Part shown: positions 1 through 6,159 of the stretch, piece after piece | Layout of the letters: each line of letters starts with the position of its first letter | How positions within the stretch are numbered: position 1 is the stretch's first letter | DNA from: Nitrospirota bacterium | GTDB lineage: Bacteria; Nitrospirota; Nitrospiria; Nitrospirales; UBA8639 | NCBI GenBank assembly: GCA_003233615.1 | Contig: QIMB01000396.1 | Coordinates: forward strand, 1 to 9,339 | DNA: 9,339 nt | Direction of reading: 5' to 3' | Made by a program: the position numbers and the translations under genes | The notes under the pieces: model-generated | Databases searched by the model: none | What the model was told of the DNA's origin: nothing | Seen by the model: only the letters and a program-made list of their open reading frames with translations

Positions 1-230
1 CTTCCGTTTGGACCCACCGCATCCGCCAGTCGAAAAGTGAAATACCCGCTCCCCGACCCCAAGTCTGCAATGTGGTCCCCCGGCGTGATCGAGAGGGCTT
101 GGATGACTTCCTCAGGGTGCTGCCATTCATCACGATCAAATCCTTCATAGGCCCACTTTTTTATTTCTGTGCAGGCAGTGCATCCCACCACAAGAAGGAT
201 GAGGGCGGTGTGCAGAATTGTTCGAGACAT
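1..230 (-). CDS. Putative lipoprotein with class I SAM-dependent methyltransferase domain (5' part only)
   Basis: The reading frame is open from an ATG at 228-230 to the window edge, giving 76 codons; the rest lies outside. The first 20 residues are a signal peptide, MSRTILHTALILLVVGCTAC, with a lipobox (V-V-G-C) whose lipidated cysteine would be residue 17. This implies export and anchoring in a membrane. After a short linker with KWAYEGFDRDEWQ, the segment HIADLGSGSGYFTFRL (about residues 54-69) is a typical motif I (D-x-G-x-G-x-G) of Rossmann-fold methyltransferases, which binds S-adenosylmethionine. The Shine-Dalgarno sequence is poor, but the start is supported because the signal peptide begins there. 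The substrate cannot be inferred. A methyltransferase fold on an exported lipoprotein is odd, since SAM is cytoplasmic, but I recall annotated homologues with the same WxxEGFxRDxWQ lead-in. Confidence 0.72.
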   Translation of the reverse strand, partial: MSRTILHTALILLVVGCTACTEIKKWAYEGFDRDEWQHPEEVIQALSITPGDHIADLGSGSGYFTFRLADAVGPNG

Positions 231-589
231 GGCGCACTCGTGAGGGAAATGAATGGACACGAACCTTGTACGCGTTCCACTTGGGCTTTGGCAAGCTTTT
301 GGGTATCAGGTGAGGTCTTGTCAGAATGCTGCTCATTGAGTTTTTGCAATTCGATCTCACTGTGGTTGGATTTCATTGAGTGGCGATGCGGCGCCAGTTT
401 GGGGTATTCGGGAATCTACCTGCCCACCATGGGACACAGTCGAATTGCCTCATGTGCGTGCAACGAAAAACACGTTAGGATTTAGAAAGGGAAAAGAAGG
501 AAGAACGGTTGGAAAATCTTCGCGATCCTTTTGATGGTCAGCCCCGAGGTTTGAAGTTCCTGGGGCTGGCCAATTGAACGTAGGCGGAA
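231..589. other. Gene-poor intergenic stretch
   Basis: No gene here has convincing support. The stretch holds one strong hairpin (536-571, listed separately), just downstream of the spondin-domain gene. The remaining 300 bases would be the upstream region of the lipoprotein methyltransferase gene. I found no convincing -35/-10 pair on the minus strand. A 71-codon minus-strand frame starting at 376 is discussed among the rejected items. Confidence 0.5.
536..571 (-). terminator. Hairpin downstream of the spondin-domain gene, possible terminator
   Basis: Bases 536-545 pair with 562-571 over 10 base pairs, one of them G-T. After a one-base bulge at 546 the stem continues for three more pairs, around a 9-base loop (550-558). 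It begins 18 bases past the TAA of the spondin-domain gene, which is where a terminator would sit. Neither strand has a T-run directly after the stem, so it does not look like a classical intrinsic terminator. It may instead protect the mRNA 3' end or act with Rho. Confidence 0.4.
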
Positions 590-1267
590 TTACTTGACTC
601 GTTGAATCGTAATTTTCGCGACCGGGTTCCGCCAATCTCGGCTCTCCGTTCCTGGTTGAAGATCTCCAATCCCACCATCGATTCCCGCATGAATATGAAC
701 ATAGCCTTCGCCATCATCGCCAGGAGAAGTACCATTTCCATTACAGACCGGTCCTGGGATGTTAGCACAAAGCTCATCGTTGGTTTCGCTCCCTGCATCG
801 TAGGCGGGAGCGTGCACTACTTTTCTGCGCCAGCCTCTGGGAATCCTAACATTCTGGACACTGACAAATGCGTCATTGGTGGGAATGAGCATGGTCGCAA
901 GAGAAATCCGGCGAAAGTGTTTCCCGGCTTTCACTGTCACGGTTGTGCTGTGTCCTGGATCAAGTAATCCTTCGGACGCTTCGGTATCCTTGACGGCAGA
1001 TGACTCGTCTAAAAGAGTTTGAAGGGGTTCAATATTGCCAGACTCTGCCAAGGTAGCGAGTTCTTCACTTGCTGGTGAGCCAACAGTAAACAGAGTCACT
1101 CCATGGTGATGGCTCACCACAAGAATGGGAGTAAAAGATTGACCTCGCGTGAGGTTCGTGATCGTGACGGCATACTCCTTCTCCCCATCTGCGAAAACGG
1201 TTGTGCCTGTCAACGATATGGCCAAGCAGGCCATCCCGACAATAAGTTTTGCTGTACAATGACGCAT
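590..1267 (-). CDS. Secreted spondin-domain protein
   Basis: This is a 225-residue exported protein. Residues 1-26 form a Sec signal peptide: a short basic start, a hydrophobic core ending LTGTTVFA, and a likely cut after A26. The rest matches the bacterial form of the spondin N-terminal domain. It begins EYAVTITNLTRGQSFTP (31-47), followed by SHHHGVTLFTVG, then LATMLIPTNDAFV (123-135), AYDAGSETNDE (155-165), a Cys pair at 167 and 175, GEGYVHIHAGI (187-197), and DWRNPVAKITIQR near the end. Conserved Asp and Glu residues in this fold are known to bind metal in eukaryotic spondins. The bacterial role is unknown; adhesion or surface interaction is only a guess. The start is fixed by a strong AAGGAGGT ribosome site at 1272-1279, 4 bases before the ATG when counted from GGAGG. 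It lies downstream of the frameshifted sigma-factor gene on the same strand, 188 bases apart. Confidence 0.85.
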   Translation of the reverse strand: MRHCTAKLIVGMACLAISLTGTTVFADGEKEYAVTITNLTRGQSFTPILVVSHHHGVTLFTVGSPASEELATLAESGNIEPLQTLLDESSAVKDTEASEGLLDPGHSTTVTVKAGKHFRRISLATMLIPTNDAFVSVQNVRIPRGWRRKVVHAPAYDAGSETNDELCANIPGPVCNGNGTSPGDDGEGYVHIHAGIDGGIGDLQPGTESRDWRNPVAKITIQRVK

Positions 1268-1337
1268 AGTACCTCCTTACGGGTATGTGGATTGTGAACG
1301 TCAGGCGTGCAACTGAGCAGCCAAATTCTCATTGTTC

Positions 1338-1366
1338 ACTATAGGTAGAAAAGGGTTTTAAGACAT
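1338..1366 (-). promoter_or_regulatory. Candidate promoter of the spondin-domain gene
   Basis: On the minus strand a TATAGT (1338-1343) lies about 70 bases upstream of the spondin-domain start. A poor -35 candidate, ATGTCT (1361-1366), is 17 bases away. Just upstream, TCGTGAT occurs twice in direct orientation (1365-1371 and 1376-1382, 11 bases apart, one helical turn), which could be an activator site. The -10 match is good, but the -35 is weak. Confidence 0.3.
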
Positions 1367-1455
1367 CACGAAACTATCACGACATGATCATATTTTTATC
1401 GCAGGAACGAGTAATCAGTAATGTTAGGTTGCTATAGGGCTGAGATGATGGCGCG

Positions 1456-2144
1456 TTAGAAAGATGTAACGATTGGTGGCGGGAAGAAGGCTGATTGATG
1501 TGCAATTCTCTCGTGTGCTGCGAGTCGCGCCCATCGCAGTTCGGTGAGATAGGTGCGTTTATTGATGTCGAGAATGACACAGATTTCATGAGAGTCAAAT
1601 TGCTCCATGTCGCGTAACGTGATGACTTGTCGTTGAAGCCTGACACACCATGTATGAGGAGTGAGTGAAGAGTGATGGTCTGTTGACCCTGATGGCTTGT
1701 CAGGCATTTCGAAAGCTCTCTACGATCATCATCAAGAGCTTTCATTCCAGGAAGTGTCGATGACACATGTGGCAATCGGCATAGGGCAATGTGTAATAGC
1801 CGGAAAATCCATACTTTGATGGATAGTCGTCCGTCATATGCTGCGAGCCGCTTCAGAATTTCTTGCCATGTATCTTGCACGAGTGTTTCAGCAATAGACG
1901 GATCAGAGATCATGGTCATGGAGAATCTCAACATGCCAGGGCAATAGTGATTAACCAAGGTGGTGAATGCCCATTCATTCCCGTTTCTCAGTGCATGAAT
2001 GAACGCTTGGTTGTTTGGGTTATGTGGTGCAGGAGTGTTGCGACAAGCGTTCAAATCTTTCTGTACGCTGTCATAGTCAAGGTAGAGCTCCTGTATATGA
2101 CGTCCATTTTCTGAATAAAATGTGGGAGCTGAGAAATCTTTCAT
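1456..2144 (-). pseudogene. Sigma-70 family (ECF-like) sigma factor, frameshifted
   Basis: The gene starts at the ATG at 2142-2144, 9 bases after AGGAG (2154-2158). The first frame encodes residues 1-142 with sigma region 2: FIHALRNGNEWAF (48-60), then AETLVQDTWQEIL (85-97) and GRLSIKVWIFRLL (105-117). The family's region 4 lies in a different frame: QRQVITLRDMEQFDSHEICVI, codons from about 1635 down to 1573, ending at TAA 1456-1458. The switch must occur after 1720-1722, a TAG in the second frame. Deleting one CT unit from CTCTCT (1716-1721) joins the frames as DDDRR-AFEMPDK and yields exactly 228 residues. As it stands, the first frame runs on to a stop at 1377 without region 4. Such factors direct RNA polymerase to specific promoters; without region 4 this one could not read a -35 element. 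A sequencing error or a genuine pseudogene both fit. The linker and the end of region 4 are also divergent. No anti-sigma gene is visible nearby. Confidence 0.75.
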
Positions 2145-2266
2145 GTCATGAGACTCCTGTTTTGGTTGAGCTGACTTGTTGTGTGGTGTCGGATGACTGA
2201 GACCCAGGAGACATGAATCGCAAAATGGTAGACGTGAGTGGTTTCTATGATCTTCTCTTTTGTTTT

Positions 2267-2280
2267 TGACTGACCAGTCA
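2267..2280. promoter_or_regulatory. Operator-like palindrome upstream of the sigma-factor gene
   Basis: TGACTG and CAGTCA are perfect inverted 6-base arms around a 2-base AC centre. The site lies about 125 bases upstream of the sigma-factor start and 12 bases from the edge of the 121-base repeat. Its compact symmetry suits a dimeric DNA-binding protein, but no partner regulator is evident. Confidence 0.25.
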
Positions 2281-2292
2281 TGAAACGACTGT

Positions 2293-2413
2293 GGAAATGT
2301 TGAAAAAAGCCTCCAGCGGCGTTCTCGCCCTTTTGCCGTGCTCACGTACTGAGAGTACGCTCCGCGCGCCAAAAAGGCTGCGGCCTTGCTGGACGGACTT
2401 TTTTGAACATTCC
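2293..2413. repeat. 121-base palindromic element, probably a dispersed non-coding repeat
   Basis: The whole element folds on itself around a centre at 2351-2353. The ends match as inverted copies: GGAAATGTTGAAAAAAG at 2293-2309 against the complement of CTTTTTTGAACATTCC at 2398-2413, with CCAGC at 2312-2316 mirrored by GCTGG at 2388-2392. The inner parts are similar (CGCCCTTTTG at 2326-2335 against CCAAAAAGGC at 2369-2378). The apex is CGTACT-GAG-AGTACG (2345-2359). It encodes no protein. The structure recalls MITE- or REP-like palindromes that I associate with Nitrospira genomes, with a similar CGTACTnAGAGTACG core. That family link is from memory and unverified here. As RNA it would form a very stable hairpin from either strand and could block read-through between the kinase operon and the sigma gene. 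Confidence 0.7.
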
Positions 2414-2441
2414 CGTGGCTCTTGACGTCGATGGCATCTCA

Positions 2442-2481
2442 GGCCTGTATGGGCTATGGAAGTGTTGACATCCAACAGGCC
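2442..2481. repeat. Short inverted repeat between the kinase stop and the palindromic element
   Basis: GGCCTGT (2442-2448) and ACAGGCC (2475-2481) are perfect 7-base inverted arms with a 26-base loop. A smaller TGTTG/CAACA pair (2464-2468 and 2473-2477) overlaps it and would compete. There is no T-run, so terminator function is doubtful. It may simply be intergenic secondary structure. Confidence 0.3.
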
Positions 2482-2569
2482 GACTGTAGCAATGCAACGT
2501 CACAGAGTGATGACGAAAGAATCATGTATTCATCACATTTTCTCTGAGGGGAGGATGTCGATACGGTTG

Positions 2570-4036
2570 CTAGGGCTGTGTGATTGGTAGGGGAAATGAG
2601 AAAATTGTTCCCTGATCAATGAGGCTGTGAACGGCAATGGGACGGTCCAAGATACGTTTGGCGATGGCTAAGCCCAGCCCGGCGCCACCTTTTCGCTGGA
2701 ATTCTAAGTCTGGAGCTTGGTACGAGCGGTCAAAAATATAGGGGAGATCATTTTCTGGAATGCCACAGCCCGTGTCCTCGATCTTGACGATCACTGTATG
2801 ATTCTCAACGTGAAGCGAGATGGTGACAGTGCCCGGTGGGGTGGTATAGCGCATAGCATTTTCAACGAGATTTTCAAGCACGCGTTCGATCAACGCGATA
2901 TCGCCAACAACCAGAGGGGGATGCTCGAGAATTTGACTCGTTAACGTGATGCCGGCCTGTTCGGCTTTCAGTTGTAATTTCAATAGGATGTCTTGAATGA
3001 GATCAACGAGAGAAAACGATTCTTGTCGTAATTGGGTATCAGGCGAGTCGAGCTTCGCCAACTCAAATAACTCTTCCACGAGGTGGGTTAATGTTTGACC
3101 ATGCTTGAGGGCGATCTCAAGATAGTTTCGTCGTTCCACGTTTGAGAGTGATGTTTCTTTTAACAGGAGCGTTTCAAGATATCCCTGCAAGGATGCGAGG
3201 GGCGTTCGAAGATCATGGGAGACATTGGCCACCAATTCTCGTCGTAGGGCATCGGCCTCTTTCAGCGCGTTCATTTGATGGATGATGCGTTGAGCCATGT
3301 GGGTGAAGGTTGCGCCTAATTGGCCAATCTCATCCTTGGAATGTGTATCCAATTCCGGTGACATGGGTATATGCTTCAGCCTGCTTTCCTGAAACGTTTT
3401 CATTGTCCACGAGAGAGTCGTGAGTCGTCTGGTCAGAAAATTAAAGAGGAGGAGCCCGGTGACCACACCAAAGATCATAATTCCCAATGCGGTCCATGTG
3501 GTGAGGCGTAAAAAATAGCTCGCTTCCAAGATGTTGGCGAGTGAGTCAAATCGTTCACCTCGTAAGACGACATAGAGGTATCCTTCGGGTTTGTGTGTTG
3601 GCCCGATGCGAGCTGCTGAAAAAACCTTCTGTCCATTCAGGTTTCGAGGATCATCCCCAACGATTGGGAGTTGTCCGTTGTTATACAGTAAGTCATATAA
3701 TGGATCGAGTGAGACACGATTTCGTTTGACTTTTCCCGGGGGTGCCGAATAGGTCAGGATCTTTCCTCGCCAGTCCAGCAAGTAGACTTCAATTTTAGGA
3801 TTGATATCCATATACACATGGAAAATGTGCTTGAGCGCCTCATGATCAACTTGTCCGTTTTGGATCAACGTGGTTCCTGCCACAAGATCTGTTGCCAAGC
3901 TCCGATTGAATTGTTGTGTCAGCTCCTGCAGGTAGAGTCGAGTCGAGTAGATGGTTAAGGCGATATAGATGGTTCCGATCAGCGTCAGCAGAACAACAAG
4001 AACGACCGCGAGTTTCGCATAGAGGGTTTTAAACAT
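2570..4036 (-). CDS. Membrane sensor histidine kinase of a two-component system
   Basis: This 488-residue kinase phosphorylates itself and then, by context, the response regulator encoded just upstream. Transmembrane helix 1 spans about residues 9-30. An extracytoplasmic sensor of about 150 residues follows (31-178), with no family I can name. Helix 2 is at about 181-201, then a HAMP linker (about 202-256). The dimerisation domain carries the phosphoacceptor His274 in NVSHDLRTPLASLQ. The ATPase domain shows the N box NLVENAMRYT (Asn393), G1 DTGCGIP (421-427), F box YIFDRS (433-438) and G2 GGAGLGLAIAK (450-460). After G2 the usual HGG-type segment is missing: RILDRPIAVHSLIDQGT is about three residues shorter than expected. 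The chosen ATG at 4034-4036 places helix 1 at the N-terminus and overlaps the regulator stop by 8 bases, implying translational coupling. An upstream start at 4186 would add 50 residues encoded inside the regulator gene. Confidence 0.93.
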   Translation of the reverse strand: MFKTLYAKLAVVLVVLLTLIGTIYIALTIYSTRLYLQELTQQFNRSLATDLVAGTTLIQNGQVDHEALKHIFHVYMDINPKIEVYLLDWRGKILTYSAPPGKVKRNRVSLDPLYDLLYNNGQLPIVGDDPRNLNGQKVFSAARIGPTHKPEGYLYVVLRGERFDSLANILEASYFLRLTTWTALGIMIFGVVTGLLLFNFLTRRLTTLSWTMKTFQESRLKHIPMSPELDTHSKDEIGQLGATFTHMAQRIIHQMNALKEADALRRELVANVSHDLRTPLASLQGYLETLLLKETSLSNVERRNYLEIALKHGQTLTHLVEELFELAKLDSPDTQLRQESFSLVDLIQDILLKLQLKAEQAGITLTSQILEHPPLVVGDIALIERVLENLVENAMRYTTPPGTVTISLHVENHTVIVKIEDTGCGIPENDLPYIFDRSYQAPDLEFQRKGGAGLGLAIAKRILDRPIAVHSLIDQGTIFSFPLPITQP

Positions 4037-4760
4037 CTTCTGATGGCTGTGTCCGTTCAATGAGTTCTGCGAATTTGTAGCCCACGCTCCATACGGTAAT
4101 GATGTAGCGTGGCTTGGCTGGATTCTCTTCAATCTTGGCTCGTAACCGATTAATATGAGAATTGACTGTATGCTCGTACCCATCATGTCCGTACCCCCAC
4201 ACGAGATCTAAAAGTTGCGATCGCGTATAGACTCGACCAGGATGGCGGGAAAAATGCAGTAACAGGTCAAACTCCTTTGCCGTTAATTCTATGGCATCTC
4301 CATGTAAGGACACCGTTCGTTTTTCTAAATCGATGGAAAAATCATGAATGTGAAGGACCTCTTGCGTTGGAAGATCCGGGTGTGAAGCAAACGCACTCAT
4401 GCGTCTGAAAATCGCTTTCACTCGTGCCAAAAGCTCTGGGATGCTAAAGGGTTTGGTTAAATAATCATCCGCTCCAAGCTCTAGGCCAAGCACACGGTCA
4501 AGCTCTGTTGATTTGGCGGTTAACATGAGAATGGGAGTGTAGTTTGACTGGGCGCGGAGGTGTTTGCAGATCTCCAGCCCATCTACTCCAGGCAGCATGA
4601 GATCTAAAATGATCAGGTCAAATGATCGGGTGAGAGCCTGCTGGAGTCCCGTTGTTCCATCCAACGCATGGTGGACATCACAGTGAATATCCTTCAGATG
4701 GAGCTGAAGCAAATGGGCGATGTCTAGGTTGTCTTCGATAACGAGGACGGTCTGAAGCAT
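4029..4760 (-). CDS. OmpR/PhoB-family response regulator
   Basis: This is a 243-residue DNA-binding regulator. The receiver domain (about 3-118) has the acidic pair Glu9-Asp10, the phosphoacceptor Asp53 in LIILDLMLPG, the switch residue Thr81 in LMLTAKS and the conserved Lys103 in YLTKPF. The C-terminal winged-helix domain (about 134-232) contains ELTAKEFDLL (158-167), RSQLLDLVWG, the recognition-helix segment TVNSHINRLRAKIE (198-211) and the wing end SVGYKF. The partner is the histidine kinase encoded immediately downstream, with an 8-base overlap, so the two form one operon. I chose ATG 4758-4760 because the receiver begins directly after it (LQTVLVIEDN). A TTG at 4793 would add 11 residues without a ribosome site. 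The Shine-Dalgarno sequence for the chosen start is weak. The target genes are unknown. Confidence 0.94.
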   Translation of the reverse strand: MLQTVLVIEDNLDIAHLLQLHLKDIHCDVHHALDGTTGLQQALTRSFDLIILDLMLPGVDGLEICKHLRAQSNYTPILMLTAKSTELDRVLGLELGADDYLTKPFSIPELLARVKAIFRRMSAFASHPDLPTQEVLHIHDFSIDLEKRTVSLHGDAIELTAKEFDLLLHFSRHPGRVYTRSQLLDLVWGYGHDGYEHTVNSHINRLRAKIEENPAKPRYIITVWSVGYKFAELIERTQPSEDV

Positions 4761-5113
4761 GTGGGAGGATCCAATAATCGTGAGTGTCTTCAATCAGTAC
4801 AACATAATAATGTCACACATGTATCACAGGACACAGCCTGAATGACCAAATCCTAACCCAATGGTTCTCAGGAATGGTCAAATATGAACATGGTCACATA
4901 TATTGTTAGCCTATAGCGGCTGTTGGATCACGAAAGTCTGCACAATTTCTTGACCTACCTACGAAATAGAACGAGTGATTCATCACCCTCAGAGTGACCG
5001 CGCTCGTGTTACATTCCTTATGCACATCAATTACGTGCACAGTTTTTTGCGCTCAACGGCCGTTCAGGTAGAAAAGAGAAGGCGAGATTGGAGAAATTAG
5101 TGGGGCTTGGAGT
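4761..5113. promoter_or_regulatory. Regulatory gap upstream of the two-component operon
   Basis: There is no gene in these 353 bases. TGGTCA occurs at 4875-4880 and 4891-4896 (16 bases apart, both followed by an ATAT-rich run). Its inverse, TGACCA, is at 4843-4848. These could be binding sites for the operon's own regulator. A weak minus-strand promoter may be TTGGTC (4845-4850) with GATACA (4821-4826), spacing 18. Two small palindromes also lie here: GTGAT-TC-ATCAC (4975-4986) and TGCAC with GTGCA (5021-5025 and 5035-5039). AACGGCCGTT (5055-5064) sits just past the dapF-like gene. No clear terminator with a T-run follows that gene. Confidence 0.4.
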
Positions 5114-5980
5114 TTACAAAGTATGAATAAAGGCAGGGCTAATTTTCCCACGGGCCACTTCCATGACGGGCCCTTTCATTGTGATGTTGTATTGTGAATC
5201 GACTGTAATATCCAATGTGCCGCCCGGGGCTTTGACTCGTACAGGACTTTTAACCAAGCCCAACCGTATGCCGGCACATGCAGCCGCGCATGCGGAGGAG
5301 CCTGAGGCAAGCGTTTCTCCTGCCCCGCGTTCCCATATGAGAATAGAAATCGCTCTTGGGCCAGTGGGAACAGCGAGTTGGACATTGATCCGCTTGGGGA
5401 AAATTATATGATTTTCAAGTTCAGGCCCGATTTCTAACAGATCTTCACGAGTCCACCGTTTCTCACGTTTTTCATAAATGACACAGTGCGGATTGCCTAC
5501 GCTGACGCCTGTAAAACGGAGAGATTGTTCCCCGACTTTCACGGGCTGTTGAATCAGTTCTGGCACGCGTAAGGTACAGGGTAAGGCGATGGGTTGAAAG
5601 ATTGCTCGCCCCATGTCGACTGTCGCCCCTCCCACCAAGCCATGGCCATTTAATTCCAGGTGAACCTCAACCACGCCACCTTTGGTTTCCACCGTAAAAT
5701 GTTTTTTTCTCGTGTGTTTGGTGTGGTACAGGTAACAGCCAAAGATTCGCAATCCATTCCCAGATTTTTCGGCTTCGCTGCCATCTGGATTATAAATGCG
5801 CAGTCCGAAATCTGATTTTTTTGAAGGGACTAAGGCTACAATGCCATCACTCCCGATTCCCCAATTTCTATCACACAACGCTCGTATGGTTCGAGGCGTC
5901 AGTTTAAATGAAAGTGTGGCCGGCTCCAGGGCAATATAGTCGTTGCCTAATCCATGTCCCTTAAAAAAAATATTGTTCAT
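5114..5980 (-). CDS. dapF: DapF-family epimerase with serines at both catalytic cysteine positions
   Basis: This is a 288-residue protein, close to the usual family length of about 275. DapF interconverts LL- and meso-diaminopimelate in lysine and peptidoglycan synthesis. Family landmarks in order are GHGLGNDYIAL (8-18), WGIGSDG (40-46), YNPDGSEAEKSGNGLR (63-78), VSVGNPHCV (159-167), INVQLA (198-203) and WERGAGETLASGSSAC (216-231). The two catalytic acid/base cysteines of characterised DapF enzymes correspond to Ser73 (codon TCT) and Ser226 (codon TCA). The non-catalytic Cys after the second motif is kept (Cys231). All other substrate-pocket landmarks remain, so this is an intact gene, not a decayed one. 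I recall similar Ser/Ser proteins annotated as DapF in other phyla, which suggests a separate clade. It may be a slow epimerase or act on another substrate, so the gene symbol denotes the family only. The start is supported by GGAG (5986-5989) 5 bases upstream. The gene has its own promoter. Confidence 0.82.
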   Translation of the reverse strand: MNNIFFKGHGLGNDYIALEPATLSFKLTPRTIRALCDRNWGIGSDGIVALVPSKKSDFGLRIYNPDGSEAEKSGNGLRIFGCYLYHTKHTRKKHFTVETKGGVVEVHLELNGHGLVGGATVDMGRAIFQPIALPCTLRVPELIQQPVKVGEQSLRFTGVSVGNPHCVIYEKREKRWTREDLLEIGPELENHIIFPKRINVQLAVPTGPRAISILIWERGAGETLASGSSACAAACAGIRLGLVKSPVRVKAPGGTLDITVDSQYNITMKGPVMEVARGKISPAFIHTL

Positions 5981-6017
5981 ACCGGCTCCACAATGGAATG
6001 GATCTATGTCAGGGGAA

Positions 6018-6034
6018 GGCCCTAAGTGAGGGCC
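6018..6034 (-). other. Hairpin in the dapF leader
   Basis: GGCCCT (6018-6023) and AGGGCC (6029-6034) form a perfect 6-base stem with a 5-base loop, within the predicted transcribed leader between the promoter and the start codon. There is no T-run, so termination is unlikely. A role in mRNA stability or leader folding is possible. Confidence 0.35.
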
Positions 6035-6060
6035 AAGCCCGACCAGTTGGTAGGACCTGA

Positions 6061-6089
6061 ATTATACGTAAAAAAGGCTGAAGAGGAAA
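6061..6089 (-). promoter_or_regulatory. Promoter of the dapF-family gene
   Basis: On the minus strand a perfect TATAAT (-10) occupies 6061-6066. With a 17-base spacer, the -35 position (6084-6089) reads TTTCCT, a weak match. The predicted start point near 6054 gives a leader of about 75 bases. The location, directly upstream of the gene and downstream of the typA palindrome, fits independent transcription. Confidence 0.55.
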
Positions 6090-6159
6090 GTCCTAATTCT
6101 CAGGAGCCCGTCTGAGGTGAGCGATCATTCCGAGGGGTGGAATTGAAACGGTAGAAGTG

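Larger units (their letters stand above)
2145..2569. other. Long intergenic stretch with palindromic elements
   Basis: This is 425 bases between the sigma-factor gene and the end of the histidine kinase gene. It contains a 14-base palindrome (2267-2280), the 121-base palindromic repeat (2293-2413) and an inverted repeat (2442-2481), each listed separately. The open frames here are produced by the repeat and lack ribosome sites. The sigma gene's promoter should lie in the left part of the stretch, but I cannot identify it with confidence. No T-rich terminator follows the kinase stop. Confidence 0.5.

Noticed and set aside
161..376. A 71-codon minus-strand frame beginning MKSNHSEIELQKLNEQ, upstream of and overlapping the lipoprotein gene
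   Set aside because: The first 40 residues look protein-like, but there is no ribosome site. The C-terminal third overlaps the signal-peptide coding region of the better-supported gene and reads as noise. It could be a gene remnant, but this cannot be supported.
72..485. Plus-strand frame of 137 codons at the left end
   Set aside because: It is antisense to the lipoprotein methyltransferase gene, Cys- and Ser-rich with no domain, and has no ribosome site.
1377..1704. The continuous first-frame tail of the sigma gene after the frameshift, as a real C-terminus
   Set aside because: It has no sigma region 4 features, whereas another frame in the same bases encodes region 4 (QRQVITLRD). The tail is out-of-frame translation.
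1700..1725. Programmed -1 frameshifting in the sigma gene
   Set aside because: I see no X-XXY-YYZ heptamer in the starting frame and no obvious pseudoknot just downstream. A 2-base CT slip explains the frames more simply.
2145..2372. Upstream extension of the sigma-factor frame, adding 76 residues
   Set aside because: The extension runs into the 121-base palindrome and has no family similarity. The ATG at 2142-2144 has AGGAG 9 bases upstream.
2465..2493. Plus-strand promoter with a perfect TTGACA at 2465-2470
   Set aside because: The -10 position reads AGCAAT at 17 bases, a poor match. No plus-strand gene follows.
4037..4186. Longer histidine kinase starting at 4186
   Set aside because: The extra 50 residues lie inside the response-regulator coding region and would put non-family sequence ahead of the first membrane helix. 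The ATG at 4034-4036 fits the usual overlapping start.
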